Program-made: the position numbers and the translations under genes
NCBI GenBank assembly: GCA_013042695.1
Contig: JABDPQ010000317.1
Location: 1-5,629, forward strand
Direction: 5' to 3'
Length of the DNA: 5,629 nt
Source: Desulfobacterales bacterium
Lineage (GTDB): Bacteria > Desulfobacterota > Desulfobulbia > Desulfobulbales > Desulfocapsaceae
Part shown: positions 5,106-5,629 of the stretch, one piece after another
Layout of the letters: each line of letters begins with the position of its first letter
Position numbering within the stretch: the stretch's first letter is position 1
Notes under the pieces: model-generated
Told to the model about the DNA's origin: nothing
The model's input: the letters and a program-made list of their open reading frames with translations, nothing else
The model's database searches: none

Positions 5106-5629
5106 ATGAAAAAAATTAAGGTTATTACCCCCATCGTCGAGCTTGACGGAGATGAAATGGCGCGTGTCATGTGGGCCTGGATCAAGGACTTACTGATTTT
5201 GCCTTATGTGGATATCGATCTGGTGTATTTCGACTATCATTTGAAAAATCGAGACGCGACCGAAAATAGAATATTATTTGATGCAGCTGAGGCCATCAAA
5301 AAGTATCGCGTCGGGGTTAAATGTGCGGCTATCAACCCAGACCAGAAGAGAGTAGAAGAATACGGTCTCAAAAAGGCTTGGAAATCTCCTAACAGTGGGA
5401 CTCGCAATCAGATTGGTGGGACGCTTTTCAGACAACCCATAGTCTTCGATAATATTCCTAGGTTAATACCGGGATGGAAAAAACCGATCGTCGTTGCCCG
5501 GCACGCCTTCGGCGGCATGTACGGCGGGACTGATATGTCTATTCCCGATGAGGGCAAAGTAACATTGAACTATATCCCAGCAGGGAAAGGGGCGTCGGAG
5601 CAAGTGGAAATTTACGAGTTCAAGGGGCC
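5106..5629 (+). CDS. icd: NADP-type isocitrate dehydrogenase, eukaryote-like subfamily (partial, C-terminus off the right edge)
   Basis: ATG 5106 is preceded by AGGAGG (5096-5101), 4 nt away, and opens 174 codons to the edge. The protein begins MKKIKVITPIVELDGDEMAR and aligns without gaps to the N-terminal part of human IDH1 and Thermotoga-type enzymes, so residue numbers coincide with human IDH1. Family enzymes of about 400 residues oxidise isocitrate to 2-oxoglutarate and CO2 with NADP in the cytosol. Conserved residues seen are S94, N96, R100, R109, R132, Y139 and the NADP-contacting R82. Oddities are N77 where the family has Thr, SPNSGTRN at 94-101 instead of SPN(G/A)TIR, and ARHAFGG at 131-137 instead of GRHAYGD. 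These suggest a divergent branch, possibly with altered kinetics or cofactor use. Metal-binding aspartates and Lys212 lie beyond the window. It is transcribed away from tctBA with its own promoter, so a shared role with the transporter is only a possibility. Confidence 0.88.
   Translation, partial: MKKIKVITPIVELDGDEMARVMWAWIKDLLILPYVDIDLVYFDYHLKNRDATENRILFDAAEAIKKYRVGVKCAAINPDQKRVEEYGLKKAWKSPNSGTRNQIGGTLFRQPIVFDNIPRLIPGWKKPIVVARHAFGGMYGGTDMSIPDEGKVTLNYIPAGKGASEQVEIYEFKG

Overview
The window holds parts or all of five protein-coding genes, set in an unusually roomy, moderately AT-leaning bacterial context. Starts preceded by AGGAG-type ribosome sites and sigma70-like promoters mark it as bacterial. 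The gene mix is a CoA-acylating-type aldehyde dehydrogenase, a TauE/SafE-type exporter, a tripartite tricarboxylate (TTT) transporter pair and a eukaryote-like NADP isocitrate dehydrogenase. It would suit a metabolically versatile anaerobe such as a Desulfobacterota member or a clostridial relative, but this is inference and the lineage cannot be fixed from the sequence.

Layout. 1-708 (minus) is the N-terminal half of an aldehyde dehydrogenase that runs off the left edge. 709-1606 is a long divergent intergenic region. It holds a good minus-strand promoter for the dehydrogenase, an extended -10 promoter for the exporter, several inverted repeats, a perfect 17-bp palindrome, and a consensus Shine-Dalgarno sequence with no convincing gene behind it. 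1607-2353 (plus) is a TauE/SafE (TSUP) permease. It converges on 2421-4455 (minus), the tctB-tctA pair, which is translationally coupled with 1 nt between the genes. 4456-5105 is a second long divergent intergenic region with hairpins and a promoter next to the last gene. 5106-5629 (plus) is the N-terminal part of an isocitrate dehydrogenase, truncated by the right edge.

How the genes may work together. CoA-acylating sulfoacetaldehyde dehydrogenase, TauE-family export of sulfite or sulfonates, and TTT or TRAP uptake of sulfonates are recurring companions in organosulfonate degradation. The dehydrogenase, the exporter and the TctAB pair could therefore be parts of a sulfonate (C2/C3) or related carboxylate utilisation locus. 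The evidence is contextual: the dehydrogenase's active-site half is outside the window, the solute-binding protein TctC is absent from it, and no sulfonate lyase is visible. The isocitrate dehydrogenase is on its own transcript and may simply be a neighbour. Its active-site neighbourhood departs from the usual family pattern.

No RNA gene, insertion sequence, CRISPR array or clearly novel multi-gene system was found.
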